Below are positions 6,187 through 7,330 of a stretch of DNA of 7,330 nucleotides, piece by piece. Location: assembly GCA_024742655.1 (NCBI GenBank), contig JANSYB010000094.1, forward strand, positions 1 through 7,330, in the 5' to 3' direction. The notes beneath the pieces were generated by a model, which did no database searches, was not told the origin of the DNA, and worked only from the letters and a program-made list of their open reading frames with translations. The position numbers were made by a program, and so were the translations under genes. The first letter of the stretch is position 1. Each line of letters opens with the position of its first letter. The stretch is from Paracoccaceae bacterium (lineage in GTDB: Bacteria; Pseudomonadota; Alphaproteobacteria; Rhodobacterales; Rhodobacteraceae).

Positions 6187-7330
6187 ATGAGCGATACGCT
6201 GGCGCAATCGACGCTGAATATTCAGAAGGATGAAACAAGTCGGGGAAAGCCGCTGCCGAGCCATGCCAAGGTGGCGATCATCGGCGGCGGGGTCGTGGGG
6301 TGTTCGATCCTGTTTCACCTTTCGAAATTCGGCTGGAAGGATGTGATCCTGCTGGAGCGGGACGAGCTGACCAGCGGGTCAAGCTGGCACGCGGCCGGGC
6401 AGATCCACACGATCAGTTCCGATCCGAATATCAGCCGCCTGCAAAGCTATACGATCGGTCTTTACAAGGAGATCGAGGAGCTGTCCGGCCAGTCGGTGGG
6501 CCTGCACATGACCGGCGGGTTTTACCTGGCATCCAACAAGGAATGGCACGACTACCTCAAGCGTGAACGATCCAAGGCGCGCTACATGGGGTTGGAGCAG
6601 CAATGGATCAGCCCGACCGAACTGGCGGAAAAGCATCCGTTGATCGACCCCAAGCACTACTATGCGGCGCTATGGGATGATCAGGATGGCGACCTTGACC
6701 CGTCCGGAACCACCTATGCCTTTGCCAAGGCTGCGCGGCATTACGGCGGGCAGTATTTTACCCATACGCCGGTCACGGCCACGACGATGCGCCCGGACGG
6801 CCAATGGGAAGTGGCAACTGAACGCGGGACCGTGATTGCAGAGCACGTGGTCAACTGCGGCGGTCTTTGGGCGCGTGAGGTGGGCCATATGGCGGGCCTG
6901 CACCTTCCGGTGCAGCCGATGGAGCATCACTACCTCTTGACCGACCGGATCGAAGAGGTGGCGAATTTCGGCTCTCGCCTGCCCTGCGGGATTGATTATG
7001 AGGCCAACATCTATTTCCGGCAGGAACGCGACGGGATGCTTCTGGGCACCTATGAGCCTATCGGCACGCCCTGGAAAGTGGGTGGTACGCCGTGGGATTT
7101 CGGGCACGAACTTCTGCCGCCCAATCTTGAGAATATTGCGGACCGGCTTGAACTGGCATTCGAGCGTGTTCCGGCGTTGGCCGCGGCCGGGATCAAGGAT
7201 GCGATCAACGGACCGTTCACCTTCGGCCCCGATGGCAACCCGATGATCGGCCCGGTGCCCGGGATGCGAAACTACTGGTGCGCCGTGGGCGTGATGGCGG
7301 GCTTTTGCCAGGGTGGCGGTGTTGGTCTGA
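6187..7330 (+). CDS. FAD-dependent dimethylglycine/sarcosine dehydrogenase-like oxidoreductase, N-terminal part (3' truncated)
   Basis: The frame is open to the right edge, giving 381 residues and one extra base. It belongs to the DAO (D-amino-acid oxidase-like) flavoprotein group. The dinucleotide-binding motif is KVAIIGGGVVGCS (28-40; G33, G35, G38), with E57 closing the second strand. LTSGSSWHAAG (61-71) closely resembles the segment of dimethylglycine and sarcosine dehydrogenases where a histidine (here H68) bonds covalently to FAD. Further matches are DDQDGDLDPSGT, VVNCGGLWAREVGHM (221-235), PMEHHYLLTD (244-253), and NGPFTFGPDGNPMIGPVPG (341-359) followed by RNYWCAVGVMAG. Such enzymes oxidatively demethylate N-methyl amino acids, passing one carbon to tetrahydrofolate when a C-terminal GcvT-like domain is present. 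Full-length relatives are about 800 residues, so that domain would lie outside the window. Substrate is not certain: dimethylglycine, sarcosine or another N-methyl amine are possible. It follows tdh in the same direction by 43 bases. Confidence 0.88.
   Translation, partial: MSDTLAQSTLNIQKDETSRGKPLPSHAKVAIIGGGVVGCSILFHLSKFGWKDVILLERDELTSGSSWHAAGQIHTISSDPNISRLQSYTIGLYKEIEELSGQSVGLHMTGGFYLASNKEWHDYLKRERSKARYMGLEQQWISPTELAEKHPLIDPKHYYAALWDDQDGDLDPSGTTYAFAKAARHYGGQYFTHTPVTATTMRPDGQWEVATERGTVIAEHVVNCGGLWAREVGHMAGLHLPVQPMEHHYLLTDRIEEVANFGSRLPCGIDYEANIYFRQERDGMLLGTYEPIGTPWKVGGTPWDFGHELLPPNLENIADRLELAFERVPALAAAGIKDAINGPFTFGPDGNPMIGPVPGMRNYWCAVGVMAGFCQGGGVGL

Overview
The window looks like chromosomal DNA of a marine Rhodobacteraceae (Roseobacter-type) alphaproteobacterium. 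It is GC-rich (low 60s percent by eye), tightly packed, and its proteins read like those of that group. A GC-rich hairpin ending in GGAGTATTT, of a kind I remember from many intergenic regions of this family, sits between two genes. The taxonomic placement is inference; no rRNA or marker gene is present.

Layout. Positions 1-396 hold the 3' end of a plus-strand hydantoinase/oxoprolinase-family gene. It converges, with 4 bases between stop codons, on a minus-strand LysR-type regulator (401-1297). An 89-base divergent region (1298-1386) separates the regulator from a plus-strand series of five genes: an MttB-family (trimethylamine methyltransferase-like) corrinoid methyltransferase without pyrrolysine (1387-2904), glycine C-acetyltransferase Kbl (2984-4186), a cysteine-synthase-like PLP enzyme (4186-5103), L-threonine 3-dehydrogenase Tdh (5106-6143), and an FAD-dependent dimethylglycine/sarcosine dehydrogenase-like oxidoreductase (6187 to beyond the right edge). 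kbl, the PLP gene and tdh are tightly coupled: a 1-base stop/start overlap, then a 2-base gap. The flanking genes are 79 and 43 bases away. No RNA gene, mobile element or CRISPR array was seen.

How the genes may work together. Tdh and Kbl form the known two-step route from threonine to glycine plus acetyl-CoA. MttB-family proteins without pyrrolysine move a methyl group from a quaternary amine (glycine betaine, proline betaine, carnitine and similar) to a corrinoid protein. DMGDH-like flavoenzymes remove methyl groups from tertiary or secondary N-methyl amines. The LysR protein resembles the GcvA / choline-sulfate-regulator type. Together these suggest a substrate-induced catabolic operon that strips N-methyl groups from a quaternary or N-methylated hydroxy-amino acid, or else combines methylamine and threonine breakdown into glycine and one-carbon units. 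The exact substrate and the role of the cysteine-synthase-like enzyme cannot be read from the sequence. This combination is the most interesting thing in the window.
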